From assembly GCA_965279115.1 (NCBI GenBank), contig OZ257137.1, positions 4,278,001-4,342,000 on the forward strand: 64,000 bases of DNA. Reading direction: 5' to 3'. Origin of the DNA: JAEUOS01 sp965279115. Lineage in GTDB: Bacteria > Pseudomonadota > Gammaproteobacteria > Burkholderiales > JAEUOS01. The translations under genes were made by a program, and so were the position numbers. This document shows positions 27,036 through 36,500 of this stretch, one piece after another. The notes under the pieces are model-generated. The model was given only the letters and a program-made list of their open reading frames with translations. It did not search any database and was not told the DNA's origin. The stretch's first letter is position 1. Every line of letters begins with the position of its first letter.

Positions 27036-27361
27036 GAGACGCTGGAAGGGGTGGAAAAACCTGCGGATTATCCTTGATTCGCGGCGCATGATCCGGGACA
27101 CCAGACACCCGAATCGACATCGCAGGGCGATACCGGAGAGAGCGACTTTACAGTGCAAATCCTGGCGAATGCGCCCGTTCCAAGGGAATTACGGAAAAAC
27201 CGCCCTTTTCTTGACCTTTTTTGACAATCTTTGCCGCGCCGTCCGGGCACCATGGGTATTGGCCGTCGCCTGGCCGGTTATTATTCGACGTTTGGTGGCA
27301 CCGGCGTGACTGGGGTTGCCGCGGTGGCTGCGATGTTTTCGATCTTGACGGGGAACCTGCG
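27036..27361. promoter_or_regulatory. Divergent promoter region of the XrtA accessory cassette
   Basis: This 326-bp gap lies between the minus-strand ligase and the plus-strand ACP and contains no gene. An AT-rich patch at about 27195-27235 carries TTGACC (27211-27216) and TTGACA (27221-27226), two similar hexamers starting 10 bp apart. Either could be a -35 element, but no good -10 lies 16-18 bp downstream on the plus strand, so an activator site is as likely. A TGGCAC at 27296-27301 resembles a sigma-54 -24 element, but its -12 partner is imperfect. Confidence 0.45.
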
Positions 27362-27613
27362 ATGGATGTGACAAAGGAAGTTGTGAAAATACTCGATGAA
27401 ATCCTGCATCTGGGAGAGCGGGCGGCGAAACTCACCGCCGCGTCCCCCTTGCTGGGCTCGATTCCCGAACTTGACTCCATGGCGGTGGTGGCGATATTGA
27501 CGGCCGTCGAGGAGCGCTTTGGCGTTGTTGTCGAGGACGATGAGCTGGATGGCGCGGTGTTCGCCACCGTCGGGACGCTTGGAGAGTTCGTCAGCGCCAA
27601 GGTGGCCGGCTGA
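27362..27613 (+). CDS. Acyl carrier protein of the XrtA accessory cassette
   Basis: Product of 83 residues from ATG 27362. It has the ACP helices and the phosphopantetheine site in PELDSMAV with Ser39; the usual GxDS is replaced by ELDS, as in many PEP-CTERM-locus carriers. It heads a plus-strand run with hydrolases 2 and 1 and a glycosyltransferase, and is divergent from the AMP ligase expected to charge it. Its role is probably to carry the acyl intermediate of the cassette. It differs in sequence from the ACP at 16418, so each cassette seems to have its own carrier. Confidence 0.9.
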   Translation: MDVTKEVVKILDEILHLGERAAKLTAASPLLGSIPELDSMAVVAILTAVEERFGVVVEDDELDGAVFATVGTLGEFVSAKVAG

Positions 27614-27621
27614 GCAAGTGC

Positions 27622-28455
27622 ATGGATTCAAGCCTGTTCGAGGCACGCTACATCGACGGTGGCGCCGGCCGGATGTTCTGCATACTGCACAAGCCGCCGG
27701 CGGCACTCACGCCCCGGGGTGCGATCGTCTATGTGCACCCGGCTGGCGAGGAAATGAACAAGGCACGCCGGATGGCCGCGCTGGCCGCGCGCGCGCTGGC
27801 TGCGGCCGGCTGGTGGGTGCTTCAGCCCGACCTGCACGGTTGCGGCGATAGCGAAGGTGATTTTGGTGATGCCGGCTGGGACATCTGGCTGGCGGACGTG
27901 GCGCGGGCCTCGGATTGGCTCAGGCGGCATAGTGGTCATGCGCCCGTGCTGTGGGGGCTGCGCGCGGGATGTCTCCTGGCCGCGGCTGCGGGTGCCCGTG
28001 AGCAACCGCCGCCGGCGATGATTTTCTGGCACCCGGCGGTTTCCGGACGACTGCATCTGCAGCAATGGTTGCGGATGAAAGTGGCCGGGGCGATGATCGG
28101 CGCGGCGCCCAAGGGCGGGGACGGAACACGCGAATTGCGCCAGCGGTTGATCGGCGGGCAGGACGTCGAGGTCGGTGGCTACATGATCTCCTCTGCGCTA
28201 GGGCGCGGGCTTGATGACGCAACCCTGGCTCCGCCTTCAGGTACTGGCAGGCTGGTATGGCTGGAGGTATCCAACGCGTCACCCGGTGAATTTTCGCCGG
28301 CTTTTCGGACTTCGATCGATGCGTGGCGCGGCGCCGGCTGGCAGGTCGACGCTGCCATGGTGTCAGGGCCGCCGTTCTGGCAGACCCAGGAAATCGAGGA
28401 ACTTCTGGAACTGGTGCGCCAGACAGTCGCTTTGGCGGGAGGGTTGTGCGTGTGA
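27622..28455 (+). CDS. Hydrolase 2, exosortase A system-associated (alpha/beta hydrolase fold, atypical elbow)
   Basis: Product of 277 residues, 8 bp after the ACP gene. The alpha/beta-hydrolase fold is indicated by AIVYVHPAGEEMNKARR, QPDLHGCGDSEGD and the strand VLWGLRAGCLLA. The nucleophile elbow reads G-L-R-A-G (112-116), with Arg114 where Ser is expected. The C-terminal region, where the catalytic His usually sits, reads VSGPPFWQTQEI without a His. These features fit my recollection of the XrtA-associated family called hydrolase 2, so they are probably not random decay. It may bind rather than hydrolyse an acyl substrate, possibly as partner of hydrolase 1, whose GTG start overlaps its stop. 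Confidence 0.88.
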   Translation: MDSSLFEARYIDGGAGRMFCILHKPPAALTPRGAIVYVHPAGEEMNKARRMAALAARALAAAGWWVLQPDLHGCGDSEGDFGDAGWDIWLADVARASDWLRRHSGHAPVLWGLRAGCLLAAAAGAREQPPPAMIFWHPAVSGRLHLQQWLRMKVAGAMIGAAPKGGDGTRELRQRLIGGQDVEVGGYMISSALGRGLDDATLAPPSGTGRLVWLEVSNASPGEFSPAFRTSIDAWRGAGWQVDAAMVSGPPFWQTQEIEELLELVRQTVALAGGLCV

Positions 28456-29309
28456 ACTACATCGAAGAAGCCGTGTGCTTCGCCGCTGCCGGCGAGCGAC
28501 TGGTCGGCATCCTTGCGATTCCGGAACATGCGGTGGACGTCGGCGTGGTGGTCGTTGTCGGCGGTCCCCAGTACCGGGCCGGCAGCCACAGGCAGTTCGT
28601 GCTGCTGGCGCGCCGCCTGGCAGGGCAGGGCATCGTGGTGATGCGTTTCGATTATCGCGGCATGGGCGATGGCGGCGGCGCGGCGGTCGGCTTCGAGCAC
28701 TGCAGCGACGATGTCGGTGCCGCGATCGCGGCGATGCGTGCACGATGTCCGCAGGTCGGGCGGGTGGTTTTGTGGGGGCTTTGCGATGGTGCGTCGGCGG
28801 CCCTGCTGTTCCTCGCGCATCCGGCGGCGGCGTCAGTGGCCGGCTTGTGTCTGCTCAATCCCTGGGTTCGTTCAGAGACCTCGCTGGCGCGTGCCCAGGT
28901 GAAGCACTATTACGGCCAGCGTCTGTTGGAACGTTCGTTCTGGGCCAAGCTCTTGAGCGGCAAGGTGGATCTTGCAGGCGCGGTGCGGGAACTGGCGCGC
29001 AAGCTGCGCCAGGCGGCGCGCGGCGGTGCGGAGCAGGCCGCGACGGCACCGTTCCAGTCGCGCATGGCGTCGGCGCTGCGCGCCTTTGATGGTCAGGTGC
29101 TTCTGGTGCTCAGCGGGCGCGACCTCACCGCGCGCGAGTTTGTCGAGTACGTCGCAGCAGATTCGGCATGGGCGGGCCTCTTGGACGCCACCCGCGTGAC
29201 CCGCCATGAAGTCGCGGAGGCAGACCATACCTTTTCGACCGCGCCACAACGTGCCGAGGTCGAAGACTGCACCCTGCGCTGGCTTGTCGACACCGTGGGG
29301 GCGCGATGA
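28452..29309 (+). CDS. Hydrolase 1, exosortase A system-associated (Cys-type alpha/beta hydrolase)
   Basis: Product of 285 residues from GTG 28452, eight bases after a GGCGGGAGGG ribosome binding site and overlapping the preceding stop; GTG 28446 is too close to that site. The fold is a peptidase-S9-like alpha/beta hydrolase: VVVVVGGPQYRAG, FDYRGMGDGGG, and elbow LWGLCDGASAA with Cys111 at the nucleophile position. A late Asp-His pair occurs in VAEADHTFS, so a Cys-His-Asp triad is possible. It matches the XrtA-associated family called hydrolase 1. It is coupled at both ends (GTGA and ATGA overlaps) to hydrolase 2 and the glycosyltransferase. Confidence 0.9.
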   Translation: MNYIEEAVCFAAAGERLVGILAIPEHAVDVGVVVVVGGPQYRAGSHRQFVLLARRLAGQGIVVMRFDYRGMGDGGGAAVGFEHCSDDVGAAIAAMRARCPQVGRVVLWGLCDGASAALLFLAHPAAASVAGLCLLNPWVRSETSLARAQVKHYYGQRLLERSFWAKLLSGKVDLAGAVRELARKLRQAARGGAEQAATAPFQSRMASALRAFDGQVLLVLSGRDLTAREFVEYVAADSAWAGLLDATRVTRHEVAEADHTFSTAPQRAEVEDCTLRWLVDTVGAR

Positions 29310-30553
29310 GCCGTAGGCGCATCCTGATGATCGCGTATCACTTTCCCCCGTTGGCGGGCAGCAGCGGCATCCAGCGCACCCTGCGGCTGGTGCAGCAGCT
29401 TCCCGAATTTGGCTGGGAACCGTTGGTGCTGGGTGCCGATCCGCGCGCCTTCGAAAATACCAGCGACGACCTGATGGGCGACATCCCGGCCGGAACGGTG
29501 GTTCGCCGCGCATTCGCCCTGGATACCGCGCGCCACCTTTCCGTAGGTGGTCGCTACCTGGGCTGGACCGCGCGGCCGGATCGCTGGATGAGCTGGCGCT
29601 TCGACGCGGTTCGCCAGGGCATGCGCATGATCCGCGAGTTCGCGCCGCAGGTGATCTGGTCGACCTATCCGGTCGCCACCGCGCATCTGATCGGCGGCGA
29701 ATTGCGGCGCCGCAGCGGGCTGCCCTGGGTGGCCGACTTCCGGGATCCGATGGCCCAGGATGGCTATCCTGAAGACCCGCGCGTCTGGCGCAGCTTCAAG
29801 CGGATCGAGGAGTGCGCTGCGCGCGACGCCCTGCGTTGCGTCTTCACCACCCCGGGCGCGGCGCGCCTTTATCGCGAGCGATATCCGCAATGGCAATCGC
29901 GCATGGTGGTGCTGGAGAACGGCTACGATGAGGAAAGCTTTAACGCGGAACCGGGACTGCCGTCGGCGCCGACCTCTACCTCGAACGGGCCGGTGGTGCT
30001 ATTGCACAGTGGAATCGTTTATCCGAGCGAACGTGATCCGACGCAATTGTTCGTGGCGCTGCGACTCCTGAAGGACGCGGGCACCCTGGGTCCCGGCGAC
30101 CTGCGGCTGCGATTTCGCGCGGCGGTGCATGAAGCGATGTTGCGCGCATTGGCCGCACAGCATGGCGTGGAGGAATTCATCGAATTGTGTCCGCCGCTTC
30201 CCTATCGGCAGGCGCTCGCCGAGATGCTTGGCGTCGATGCCCTGCTGGTGTTGCAGGCGGCCAACTGCAACGAGCAGATCCCGGCGAAAATCTATGAATA
30301 CCTGCGCGCGGGCCGGCCGATCGTCGGACTCACCGACCCGGCCGGTGATACCGCCGGTGTGCTGCGCGGCGCAGGTGTCGACGCGATCGCGCGTCTCGAA
30401 TCTGCCGCTGAGATCGCGGCCTTGCTGCCGGTCTGCGTGGCCGCGATCCGTTCCGGGCGGTTCGTGATGCCCGACCCGGCGTATGTCGCGGGCGCCTCGC
30501 GGCGCGCGCGCGCGCGGCAAATGGCGGCGCTCCTGGACCAGGCCCTCGCGTGA
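29306..30553 (+). CDS. Glycosyltransferase (GT4-like, group 1)
   Basis: Product of 415 residues starting RRILMIAYHFPPLAGSSGIQRT, the glycine-rich N-terminal loop of GT-B enzymes. WVADFRDPMAQDG and the C-terminal nucleotide-binding segment (NEQIPAKIYEYLRAGRPIVGL) follow. It closes the XrtA cassette operon, overlapping hydrolase 1 by 4 bp, so it probably acts on the same glycan. It faces the convergent GNAT gene 20 bp away. The sugar specificity cannot be read from the sequence. Confidence 0.9.
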   Translation: MSRRRILMIAYHFPPLAGSSGIQRTLRLVQQLPEFGWEPLVLGADPRAFENTSDDLMGDIPAGTVVRRAFALDTARHLSVGGRYLGWTARPDRWMSWRFDAVRQGMRMIREFAPQVIWSTYPVATAHLIGGELRRRSGLPWVADFRDPMAQDGYPEDPRVWRSFKRIEECAARDALRCVFTTPGAARLYRERYPQWQSRMVVLENGYDEESFNAEPGLPSAPTSTSNGPVVLLHSGIVYPSERDPTQLFVALRLLKDAGTLGPGDLRLRFRAAVHEAMLRALAAQHGVEEFIELCPPLPYRQALAEMLGVDALLVLQAANCNEQIPAKIYEYLRAGRPIVGLTDPAGDTAGVLRGAGVDAIARLESAAEIAALLPVCVAAIRSGRFVMPDPAYVAGASRRARARQMAALLDQALA

Positions 30554-30573
30554 AGCGGAAGGCTGGCGGGCCG

Positions 30574-31272
30574 CTAGGCCTTCAGGTGGATCAGCGGCCG
30601 CCGGCCGGAGGATCGCCCGAGATGCAGGTGCGGCGCCAGGGATGAGAACATGATCTGCCGGCTGCCGACGCACAGGTAGGTCGCGCTGCCGACCACCCGC
30701 GCCCCGAGGCGCCGGTGCGATGCCAGCGAGGCGGTATTGAAAGCCGAGATTCGTGAAATGGTCTGGCGCACGCCATGCGCGGCCAGTTCGGTCATGGCGA
30801 TGCCCCAGAGGTAACTGAACAGGCGCCCAAGGCGATACTCCGGCTGGATGCTGACGTCGAAATCCCAGGCGGCCTCACCGGCTGGCAGCGGTACGAAGCG
30901 CGACGCCACCTCGTCTTCCTCATAAGGGCCGATCACAAACCAGAGGAATCCCGCCAGCTTGTCGCCGGTGGTAAGGGCCGCCAGGCAGCGCGCGCCCTGC
31001 GCGAAGCGGTTGGCGATCACAGCAGCCGGGCGACCTGCCTGTTGCAACTCCGGCATCTCAGGAGTGGCCCACACGAACCTGAACGCCTTGGCGCGTGCGG
31101 TCAGGGCAGGGTCGGCTGGCACCACCGGCTGGGCAACGAAATAGTATTTGACCAGCCTGACCCGGCCGTTGCTGGCCGACGTCAGGAGCCGGTTCACCGC
31201 ATGACAGCCGGTGTCTACGACCCCGATTTCCGCTATCAGGGCGCGAATACGGCCCAACAGATTCAACGCCAT
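30574..31272 (-). CDS. GNAT-family N-acetyltransferase
   Basis: Product of 232 residues from ATG 31272; the frame is open to 31563, but that region is leader for the divergent gene. The C-terminal 150 residues show the GNAT pattern: AGFLWFVIGPYEEDEV, then WDFDVSIQPEYRLGRLFSYLW with the acetyl-CoA pyrophosphate loop RLGRL, then a final helix ISAFNTASLASHRRLGARVV. The first 60 residues are unrecognised. Acetyltransferases of this kind are frequent in PEP-CTERM/EPS loci; the acceptor (sugar amine, lipid or peptide) is unknown. It is a single-gene unit, divergent from the TPR gene and convergent with the glycosyltransferase. Confidence 0.8.
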   Translation of the reverse strand: MALNLLGRIRALIAEIGVVDTGCHAVNRLLTSASNGRVRLVKYYFVAQPVVPADPALTARAKAFRFVWATPEMPELQQAGRPAAVIANRFAQGARCLAALTTGDKLAGFLWFVIGPYEEDEVASRFVPLPAGEAAWDFDVSIQPEYRLGRLFSYLWGIAMTELAAHGVRQTISRISAFNTASLASHRRLGARVVGSATYLCVGSRQIMFSSLAPHLHLGRSSGRRPLIHLKA

Positions 31273-31407
31273 GCCAAACTCGATTGCCCCTTGCGTAGCG
31301 GCGCCGGAAGAATGGGGTTTGCTCAAACGCCCGGGGGCACCAACAACAGAATCAACATTTAACCACATTGGAAAGGCTGGCCTGGCTTGCAAGCACCGCA
31401 GGCTCGG

Positions 31408-31413
31408 TATACT
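31408..31413 (+). promoter_or_regulatory. Candidate -10 element for the TPR gene
   Basis: TATACT lies 56 bp before the ATG at 31469 and matches the sigma-70 -10 consensus at five of six positions. The best upstream hexamer, TTGCAA at 31387-31392, is a weak -35 with a short 15-bp spacer. A GGAG ribosome binding site follows at 31459-31462. Confidence 0.35.
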
Positions 31414-31468
31414 TTCCCAGATACGCAAGATCGTGCGGGACGGACCGTCAGCCGCACTGGAGCTCAAC

Positions 31469-32206
31469 ATGAAATCACCGACACTGGTGTGCGCAGGCTT
31501 CGCACTCTTGCTGGCCGCAATTCCGGTGGCAGCGCAGCAAAATGCCTGCGGCGATTTGCGCAACGCCTATGGCCCGTATGACTACTGGTCGGAAAACGAC
31601 AAGATCGGCGTTGTCGAGGCCTTTCACTTCACCTCCGAGGTGGAGACCTTGCGTAGCGGCAAGAGCAGTACCCTGGGCGGCGACCTTGACTACACCCTGC
31701 GCGCCAGTCCGAATCATCCACGGGCGCTGGTCTCCATGATGCGGTTGGCGGAGCGTGACAAGGTGAAGCGGCCGCAGGGGGCGCAGTACGCCATCGATTG
31801 CTACTTCGAGCGTGCCATCCGCTTCCGACCCAAGGACGGCATGGTGCGGCTGATCTTCGCCAGTTACCTCAGCAAGACGGGCAACGGGGGCGAGGCGCTC
31901 AAGCAACTCGAGATCGCCGCGCAATCTGGCCTGGATACCGGGAACTTCCATTACAACCTGGGCCTTGCATATTTCGACGCCAAGGAATACGAGAAGGCGC
32001 TGCGCGCCGCGCATCGCGCCTATTCGCTTGGGTTCAATCTGCCCGGACTGAAAAGCAAACTTGTGAAGGCCGGCAAATGGCAGGACGCGCCGCCCGCGCC
32101 GCCGCCCGCGCGCGATGCCGCCGCTACCACGGCCGACGGCGCTTCAACTGGCGGACCTGACAAGTCCGCCGTGGCCGAACCGGTGCCGGGACAGGCCAAG
32201 CAGTAG
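31469..32206 (+). CDS. Secreted/periplasmic TPR protein, function unknown
   Basis: Product of 245 residues from ATG 31469 with GGAG six bases upstream. Residues 1-22 form a Sec signal peptide (LVCAGFALLLAAIPVAAQ). The mature part holds about three TPR-like helix pairs, including an FHYNLGLAYFDAKEYEKALRA unit near 160-180. The C-terminal 40 residues are low-complexity, rich in Ala, Pro and Gly. TPR proteins of this kind scaffold envelope complexes, and the position between glycan genes suggests a role in EPS assembly or export. I do not recognise a named family. Confidence 0.8.
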   Translation: MKSPTLVCAGFALLLAAIPVAAQQNACGDLRNAYGPYDYWSENDKIGVVEAFHFTSEVETLRSGKSSTLGGDLDYTLRASPNHPRALVSMMRLAERDKVKRPQGAQYAIDCYFERAIRFRPKDGMVRLIFASYLSKTGNGGEALKQLEIAAQSGLDTGNFHYNLGLAYFDAKEYEKALRAAHRAYSLGFNLPGLKSKLVKAGKWQDAPPAPPPARDAAATTADGASTGGPDKSAVAEPVPGQAKQ

Positions 32207-32309
32207 TTGGACTGTACCTCTCGACTTATGCTCCCATGCCTGGGCAGAGGGATTTCGACAGGCGCCTGCCATCGCTCCACCGCCACCGACGCCTAGAGAG
32301 GGGCACGTG

Positions 32310-33512
32310 ATGCCGGTTGGGCTTGCCGCGCGCCGCCGCTTTCTGCGCACAGTCGCCCTGATGACCCCCATGGTGAACCAGGGCATCACGGCAGCCGCGG
32401 AGGCGAGCAGAAGCGCTCCGCCCGAGGGCGCACGCACACTGCGGGTCGGACCCGCGCGGGAGATTCGCACGATCGGCGAAGCCGCTGCGCGCGCGCGTGA
32501 CGGCGACACGGTCGCGATTGATGCCGGACAGTACCGTGCCGACGTCGCTGTGTGGGAGCGCGACAGCGTCACGGTGCGCGCTGTCGGCGGGCGGGTCGCG
32601 GTCATCGCAAGCGGCGCGCTGGCCGAAGGCAAGGCGCTCTGGGTGTCGCGCAGCGCGTCGCTTGCCATCGAGGGTGTGGACTTCATCGGCGCGCGTGTGC
32701 CGGATGGCAATGGCGCGGGGATTCGCCTGGAGCGCGGTCGATTGAGCGTGCGCAATTGCGCCTTTCTGCACAACGAGATGGGCATCCTCACCTCAAATCA
32801 TCCCGAGGTCCGGCTCGATGTGCAAGCATGCGAGTTCGGCTACAACGGTGCGCCGGACGGATACAGCCACCATCTTTACGCCGGGCGAATCCGCGAACTG
32901 GCGGTCACGGGCAGCTATTTCCACCACGTGAAAGTCGGGCACCTGCTAAAGAGCAGGGCGGCGCAGAGCAGCGTGCTTTACAACCGGCTTACCGACGAAA
33001 GCGGCGGTTCGGCCAGCTATGAGCTGGAGTTTCCCAACGGAGGGCTGGCTTACGCCGTGGGCAACATCATTGAACAGGGCGAAAAAACCGAGAACCCAGT
33101 GATGGTTTCATTCGGTGCCGAGGGCTTTGCGCATCCGCGCAACGAACTGTATATGGTCAACAACACGCTCATCGACCTGCGACGCGAAGGCGGCAGTTTC
33201 CTGGTCATCAGGCCCGGCAATCGCCAAGTGGCTGTAATCAACAATCTGCTGGTCGGACAAGGCCGGCTTGAACAGTCACCCGACGCGTCGCATCGTTTCA
33301 ACCACCGGGCCGAGGCGCAAGATTTCGTCGATCCGGCGCAGGCTGACTTCCGGCTGGCGGCTGGTTCCGCTTTGATCGGGATGGCGGACAATCCCGGCAT
33401 GGCGAACGGTGTCGACCTGACTCCACGTCGCGAATATGTCCATCCGCTCACTACCCGCCCGGCGGTTGGTCGCCTCAACCCGGGCGCCATGCAAAGCACC
33501 GCGAGCCGGTAG
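32310..33512 (+). CDS. Tat-exported right-handed beta-helix protein
   Basis: Product of 400 residues from ATG 32310, after a purine-rich AGAGAGGGG site. The N-terminus ARRRFLRTVALMTP matches the Tat signal pattern (RRxFLx followed by a hydrophobic stretch and AAA). The mature part is a right-handed parallel beta-helix: an EIRTIGEAAARARDGDTVAIDAG opening, repeated GVDFIG / NCAFLHNEMGI / GSYFHHVKVG turns, and a C-terminal NNLLVGQG / DFRLAAGSALIG ending common in pectate-lyase-like and PbH1 proteins. It may bind, lyse or epimerise the locus polysaccharide in the periplasm. It converges with the polymerase/beta-helix fusion, which ends with a related fold. Confidence 0.85.
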   Translation: MPVGLAARRRFLRTVALMTPMVNQGITAAAEASRSAPPEGARTLRVGPAREIRTIGEAAARARDGDTVAIDAGQYRADVAVWERDSVTVRAVGGRVAVIASGALAEGKALWVSRSASLAIEGVDFIGARVPDGNGAGIRLERGRLSVRNCAFLHNEMGILTSNHPEVRLDVQACEFGYNGAPDGYSHHLYAGRIRELAVTGSYFHHVKVGHLLKSRAAQSSVLYNRLTDESGGSASYELEFPNGGLAYAVGNIIEQGEKTENPVMVSFGAEGFAHPRNELYMVNNTLIDLRREGGSFLVIRPGNRQVAVINNLLVGQGRLEQSPDASHRFNHRAEAQDFVDPAQADFRLAAGSALIGMADNPGMANGVDLTPRREYVHPLTTRPAVGRLNPGAMQSTASR

Positions 33513-33589
33513 AAGTCAGCCCTGATTGGAGGTCGAGAGCGCGGCCTGGGGTGCTGCTGGCGGTCGCCGGGCGCCGGGTGAAGGCGCCA

Positions 33590-36500
33590 TCATCGCCCGC
33601 CCTGCGGTCCCTTCTGCGGCCCGCAGTTCGAGCGCATGCCTGATGCGCCGGCCGGCGACACCGGCGGGCGCCGATCACCACAGAAATCCGTCTCTACCAA
33701 AGAAGAAACCTGCACACCGGGTATTGCGCCTACAGACCGCAGATCCAGAGCGTCAGGGTTCGCGAAGTACCGCGAGGGCGGCACGACTAGATTGTCGATC
33801 AACGATGCTTGGGCTCCGGCGGCATGACGTATCCTGCCTTCCAGCAGGTTGCCCTGGATACTGGCCGAGGCCCTGGCGCCGCGCATGTCGATGCCTGCCG
33901 TATTGATCAGCGTGTTGTGGATCACCGAGATTCCGGTCGAATTGTTGACGTCTATGCCGAAGTCGTTGCAATGTGCGATCACGTTGCTGGCGGCCAGACC
34001 GTTGACATGCTCGGCGGCGCAACTGCCATCACGACAGAAGGCACGATCGGAACTGCCGCCTCCGAAGGATATGCCGACACGCACGCCCGCTTGCGAGATC
34101 GATTTCGGAGTGCAAACGACAAGGTTGCGTTCGATCCGACCCGAGCGACCGGCTCCCTTCATGAATACTCCATAGGAGACCTTGTCCCCCTGCGCCTTGA
34201 CGAAGCCGCTTATGTGATTGTCGGTGACTCGCCATTCGCTCGCGCCCACGATGTCGATCATCGCCACGCTTCGGGTGGTGTCCCGCGGACGAGTATTCGC
34301 AAACGTGTTGTAGCTGATGACACCGCTATCGGGCCATGCCCCTTGCTCGCCGTTGACCTTTACGGCGGCGTTGAACTCGCGCAGAACGTTGCTTCGCAGC
34401 ATGACGTTGCGCCCATTCGCGGCGACATGAAACGCGTGTTCGCACTCGTGGTCCCGCGCGCATGTGCCCACGAGCTCCAGATTCTCGAATATCCAGTGGG
34501 GGTGGACCACCTTGAATGCTTCGACCGTGGCGCTTTCAATGATCACGCTTCGAGGAGCCAGCGCACGCACGGTGATGGGGGCCGCGGCGCTGCCTTCGGA
34601 CATGGTCTGCAATGTTTCGGTGAGCTTGAAGGTGCCGGGTGTCAACACGATGCTCGTCCCGGCGCGTGCCCGGTTGAATTCCCGCGCCAGTTCCTGCGTG
34701 GATCGCACAACGACCTGGTCTGCCGGCGACATCGGCATATGCCTCGCGGCGGAAACCTGAGGTGTTGCACGATTGACGGTGGGCGATATGCCGACCGCTT
34801 CCGGATCCGGTGCTCCTTTGCCGAGCGTTGGCAGTGAATCCGGGGGCACCGGACGCTCAACGCGCGCCTGGGCGGCGGGCAGCAGCGGCGCAAGTGCACG
34901 GTTCACGATCGGCGTGTCGGTAACCAGTGCTTCCGCATGGCGAAGCACTTCGCCCGGCGTCCGTTCTGTGAGCACATATGCGAACCAAGACAAGGCGACG
35001 AGCAGCGCGGACGGAATTCCGAACCCGAGCAGGAAGAATCTGACGACGCGAGTTCCAAAGCCGCCAGCTTCGCGGCTCGCGATACCTGGAGTCATGCGAA
35101 CGGCATTGCGGCCAGTGGAGGAACCCGCAATCTCGCCGCTTGCGGGCGCACCGCGGGGTGATGCGATGCAAATCAGCATCAGCAGGTAGAACAGGAGCGC
35201 GAGTTGTGGATCGTCGATCAGGCTGTCGAACAATCCGGTGATCGCGAACCCGATGAGCGCGAAGGCCAGCGCTTGTGCGAGCTGGCCGTGGTTGGTGCGG
35301 CCACCGAGACGTGCCAGAGCGGGCAACAACGCGAAAAGAATGCATGCGAGTCCCACCATGCCCTGTTCGAAAAGCGCATGAAGAAAAAGGTTCTTGGCAT
35401 GATATGCAAGGTGATATCGGTCGCTGGTGAAAAACCAGTAGCGCATGCCTGCGGAAAACGACCCGTTGCGCAGAACTTCGCTGCCATCGCCATCTACGAG
35501 CGCAATATCGTCGATATCGATCTTGGCGCCCTGGCTCTGGGTACCGATGGTTAGGAAAAACGGCCGCGGGACGAGGGTTTTCGTCTCCGTGATTGCCCGG
35601 GCGTCAAGGGCAACCTCGAAGTTTGCCCAGCCGCCGTTGCCTCGTGCGATCGATACGGAGCGGGTCACGCATTGCCCGGCATAGATGAGGTGCTTTTCGC
35701 ATATGGCTACTTCCAGGGACGCGTCGGCAGTCGTTGCGCGCGCGGCAAACCGCAGGCGGGTGGCGTCTTGCGGGGGGGCAATGTTCTGCGCGAAGCGCAA
35801 TGAATCGCCATAGCCGACCACATACCTGGGTCCGGTGAGCCGTAGAAAGGTGTTGTCACCATCTTGCACGAACAGGTATGCGCCGGGGAATTCCCCTTCC
35901 GCGTTGCGCCAGAAATATGCATCCGGAAAGCGGCCTGAACCCATCCCGAACAGCCGTTTGACCCAATCATCTTCGATCATTGACAGCACGCTGGTCCAGT
36001 GCCTTGACCGGTCACTCAAATCCTGTCCCACAGTTGCGAAGCGTCCGGCGGCGTAGGGGTTGCCCAACACCGGAATCACCAGACCCGTGGCGATGACAAC
36101 CGCGGCGAACGCCGGCAGCGATGTGGATGAGCAACGCCACAACTTGCCCGGACGACGCGCATTCAACCAAGCCAGTCCGAGGCACAATCCGACAACCAGT
36201 GCCATCGCGGGAAGCGCGTCAACCCCGTTCCAGTACCAGGCGATGGCCAGAGAATTGCAGCAAAGTGCCACGAACATGCAGAACAGCCTGGATGTCGCGC
36301 CACCGGTCTTGCGTTCGCGCATCGCCGTGTACGCGAACGCGCAGGCCAGGAGAATGTAGGTGCCGTAAACCGCCTTCGGCAGGAGCAGCGCGGGAAGCAT
36401 CAACAGCCCAAGACACGTCGCTGCCAGGAATGTCTTTGGGGCAGTCGGCAGGCAACGCCTCCCATCGGCGAAGAAATATGCGGCGCAGCAGGTTCCCAAT

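Noticed and set aside
27296..27310. TGGCAC with imperfect -12 element upstream of the XrtA cassette ACP
   Set aside because: The -24 half is good, but the -12 GC is replaced by AC, so a sigma-54 promoter cannot be supported.
30558..30583. GAAGGC...GCCTTC hairpin between convergent glycosyltransferase and GNAT genes
   Set aside because: Only six paired bases with a 14-base loop and no T-run; too weak to call a terminator.
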